DNA of 14,104 nucleotides. Origin: Methanosarcinales archaeon (GTDB taxonomy: Archaea; Halobacteriota; Syntropharchaeia; Alkanophagales; Methanospirareceae). Below, piece after piece: positions 12,776 through 14,104 of the stretch (positions within the stretch are counted from its first letter, which is position 1; each line of letters starts with the position of its first letter). The notes beneath the pieces are model-generated. The model saw only the letters and a program-made list of their open reading frames with translations. It was not told where the DNA came from and did not search any database. Both the position numbers and the translations under genes were made by a program. Location of the stretch: the NCBI GenBank assembly GCA_025464585.1, contig JAODGL010000023.1:1-14104 (forward strand), read 5' to 3'.

Positions 12776-12806
12776 CACCTCCTTCTTCCTTATTTACAAG
12801 GAGGTG
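12776..12806 (-). promoter_or_regulatory. Hairpin hiding the transposase ribosome binding site
   Basis: CACCTCCTT (12776-12784) and AAGGAGGTG (12798-12806) are perfect 9-bp complements with a 13-nt loop. In the minus-strand RNA the downstream arm is the strong ribosome binding motif, 4 nt before the transposase ATG, so the fold would block translation. Read on the plus strand, the hairpin is followed by TTTTT and would resemble a terminator after the fumarase region. Confidence 0.6.
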
Positions 12807-12824
12807 TTTTTCATGTAGTCATTT

Positions 12825-13412
12825 TTACGGCAAAACAAGAACTCTTTTCCTTGCTTCTTCCTCTATTTCATCATATAAACTATTACCGCTTGCATCTATG
12901 GCAACTACAAGGGGACCGAAATCTTCGATAAGAAGATGCCAGACTGCTTCAGCCATACCGAGGTCTTCCCAATATACTGCTTTTACCGCTTTTATACATG
13001 TAGCAGCTAAAACCGCGGCGCCACCGGTCATCGAGAAATACACGCATCCATATTTTCTCATTGCTTCTCGCGTTGGAATGCCCATACCCCCCTTACCTAT
13101 GATGGCGCGAATTCGAAGCTTTTCTATTACCTCTGGTGCTGATTCGTCCATTCTTGCGCTGGTGGTAGGACCCGCAGCTATGACCTCCCATTTATCTTTA
13201 GCTTTGCGCGCCTGCACGAGAGGACCACAATGGTATATCACCGAGCTTTTTTTTATCGGCGTCTCTTTTCCCCTGTTTTCATAGTCTATAATTCTTCTAT
13301 GTGCTTTGTCTCGCGCAGTATAGACTTCACCGCTGAGATACACAACGTCACCCAGATGTAGTTTCTTTATTTCCCTTTCTTCCAATGGTGTGTGTAATTT
13401 CTTCTTCGACAC
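12825..13412 (-). CDS. Class I fumarate hydratase, beta (C-terminal) subunit
   Basis: A 195-residue protein of the fumarase/L-tartrate dehydratase beta family. Key segments are GDVVYLSGEVYTARDKAHRR (21-40), the AAGPTTSARMD block near 80-90, IGKGGMG (about 104-110) and YFSMTGGAAVLAA (about 128-140). The iron-sulfur cluster and the rest of the active site lie on the alpha subunit, which is not in this window. It would interconvert fumarate and malate in a partial TCA cycle. The start is a GTG at 13412 with no clear ribosome binding motif, 12 nt after cdhE, so the two are probably co-transcribed. The related tartrate dehydratase activity cannot be excluded. Confidence 0.88.
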   Translation of the reverse strand: MSKKKLHTPLEEREIKKLHLGDVVYLSGEVYTARDKAHRRIIDYENRGKETPIKKSSVIYHCGPLVQARKAKDKWEVIAAGPTTSARMDESAPEVIEKLRIRAIIGKGGMGIPTREAMRKYGCVYFSMTGGAAVLAATCIKAVKAVYWEDLGMAEAVWHLLIEDFGPLVVAIDASGNSLYDEIEEEARKRVLVLP

Positions 13413-13424
13413 TTTTGGTATAGT

Positions 13425-14104
13425 TCACGAAACAGTTTCAGGCGGCCAATTCTTCTCCATCCAGCCGGGAATCCGTCCACTGTCTCTTGGTCCCACAAGC
13501 ACAGTCCATCCAGTAACATCCTCAATCTCGCCGGAAAGTCTCGCTGCAAGACCAGGAATCACCATCGTTTTGTGCTTTACCTTATCCGCTACATTAAACG
13601 ATTCCAGAGCATCTTTAAAGCTCTCTGCATTGAGCTGCCCACCTGCAACTGCTGATTCTACTCCTATCCCTTCACTATCTACCACCATCAAATAGGAATC
13701 AATCTTGTTAGAGGCAATATCGCTCTCCACCGTGTAATAAGTCAAAGCGAAATTGGTAGTGACAAAAAGAGGCGATTTCTCCGTTGGATTCCCTATCTCT
13801 CTCAAGCCCGGCTCTACGCTTACCGGGCGTCTTGGGTCTGTATATATATTTGCGACAAGCGTGCGCTCAGGAATTAACGAATGCGGCTCTATCGAGTGCA
13901 AAATCATTATATCCGCGTATTTTATGATGAACAAGTCCGCGATAATCGCTTCCCAATAAGAAGCTTCCAAAGCATTTTCAGTCCCATGAACCATCCACGC
14001 AGTCATAGGCACAGCAATCAAAGGATATGCAATCCCTTTATTCCCCTCTACTATCCCAGCACGTCTTATCTTTATGAACCGCGAAAAAGTCTGCTCGAGA
14101 CCTT
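13425..14104 (-). CDS. cdhE: CODH/acetyl-CoA synthase gamma subunit CdhE, C-terminal part
   Basis: The frame is open to the window edge, so the start is outside; 226 residues are visible. The first residues at the edge (GLEQTFSRFIKIRRAGIVEG, then GIAYPLIAVPMTAW) continue without a stop into the frame from 14021, so the TTG there is internal. Diagnostic segments are TNFALTYYTVESDI, SYLMVVDSEGIGVESAVAGG, HKTMVIPGLAARLSGEIEDV and WTVLVGPRDSGRIPGW, typical of the corrinoid-binding C-terminal domain of the iron-sulfur corrinoid protein. It carries the methyl group between tetrahydromethanopterin and the acetyl-CoA synthase active site. The N-terminal [4Fe-4S] domain is not in view. Confidence 0.9.
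   Translation of the reverse strand, partial: GLEQTFSRFIKIRRAGIVEGNKGIAYPLIAVPMTAWMVHGTENALEASYWEAIIADLFIIKYADIMILHSIEPHSLIPERTLVANIYTDPRRPVSVEPGLREIGNPTEKSPLFVTTNFALTYYTVESDIASNKIDSYLMVVDSEGIGVESAVAGGQLNAESFKDALESFNVADKVKHKTMVIPGLAARLSGEIEDVTGWTVLVGPRDSGRIPGWMEKNWPPETVS

Larger units (their letters stand above)
12605..12806 (-). mobile_element. Internally deleted IS110-like element (copy B, about 200 bp)
   Basis: The element consists of a leader hairpin, the transposase start (MYIGLDVHKKLSYY) and the terminal repeat, with everything between lost. It lies just after the fumarase stop at 12825 and just before the restriction-modification operon. It is a miniature derivative that a related full-length transposase might still recognise, if the ends are intact. 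The exact outer end, between about 12807 and 12824, cannot be fixed from the sequence. Confidence 0.6.

Noticed and set aside
12807..12818. Plus-strand ATG after AAGGAGGTG-TTTTTC
   Set aside because: The ATG is followed at once by TAG; the motif is explained by the hairpin of the minus-strand transposase leader.
13425..14021. TTG at 14021 as the start of the cdhE-like gene
   Set aside because: The frame stays open upstream to the window edge and encodes family-like sequence, so the TTG is internal.
1..14104. CRISPR array
   Set aside because: No regularly spaced repeats of 23-40 nt were seen anywhere; the only long direct repeat is the pair of IS ends.

Overview
The window is archaeal. It carries archaeal-type replication and translation genes: the primase small subunit PriS, a Gins51-type GINS protein, ribosomal proteins L44e and S27e, aIF2-alpha, Nop10 and an archaeal DnaG. 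It also has AT-rich archaeal TATA-like promoters. The C-terminal part of a CODH/acetyl-CoA synthase gamma subunit (CdhE) and the start of an exported haem-c protein point to an anaerobic euryarchaeon with the acetyl-CoA pathway. An ANME-1/Syntrophoarchaeum-like methane- or alkane-oxidiser is a reasonable guess, but that lineage is inference, not something the sequence proves.

Layout. Positions 1-1212 (minus strand) hold the start of a cytochrome c gene with a palindrome at its predicted transcription start, and a HEPN/MNT toxin-antitoxin-like pair. Positions 1360-3753 (plus) are a tight operon: an unknown 190-residue protein, a YkgJ-type cysteine-cluster protein and PriS. Positions 3817-6650 (plus) continue with gins51, rpl44e, rps27e, aIF2-alpha, nop10 (56 codons, overlapping the next gene) and a PAC2-family protein. 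An imperfect inverted repeat (6652-6761) separates this run from convergent dnaG. Then come the broken 5' end of a conserved gene, tRNA-Val(CAC), argJ and a small helix-turn-helix-like gene.

The most unusual part is 9961-12806. A four-gene minus-strand module lies between two remnants of an IS110-like insertion sequence in the same orientation. The module is two unknown small ORFs, a ThaI-like restriction endonuclease gene with a one-base frameshift in a homopolymer, and a beta-class amino-methyltransferase. One IS remnant keeps the transposase C-terminus. The other keeps only the transposase start codon region with a hairpin that can hide its ribosome binding site. Both share a ~120-bp terminal repeat holding a TATA-like element directed outward into the next gene. 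Beyond it, a class I fumarase beta subunit follows cdhE on the minus strand.

How the genes work together: 1360-7968 is core information processing (priming by PriS, helicase assembly by GINS, initiation by aIF2, pseudouridylation by Nop10, RNA turnover by DnaG). The right end is carbon metabolism. The two accessory modules are HEPN/MNT and the IS110-bounded restriction-modification block.
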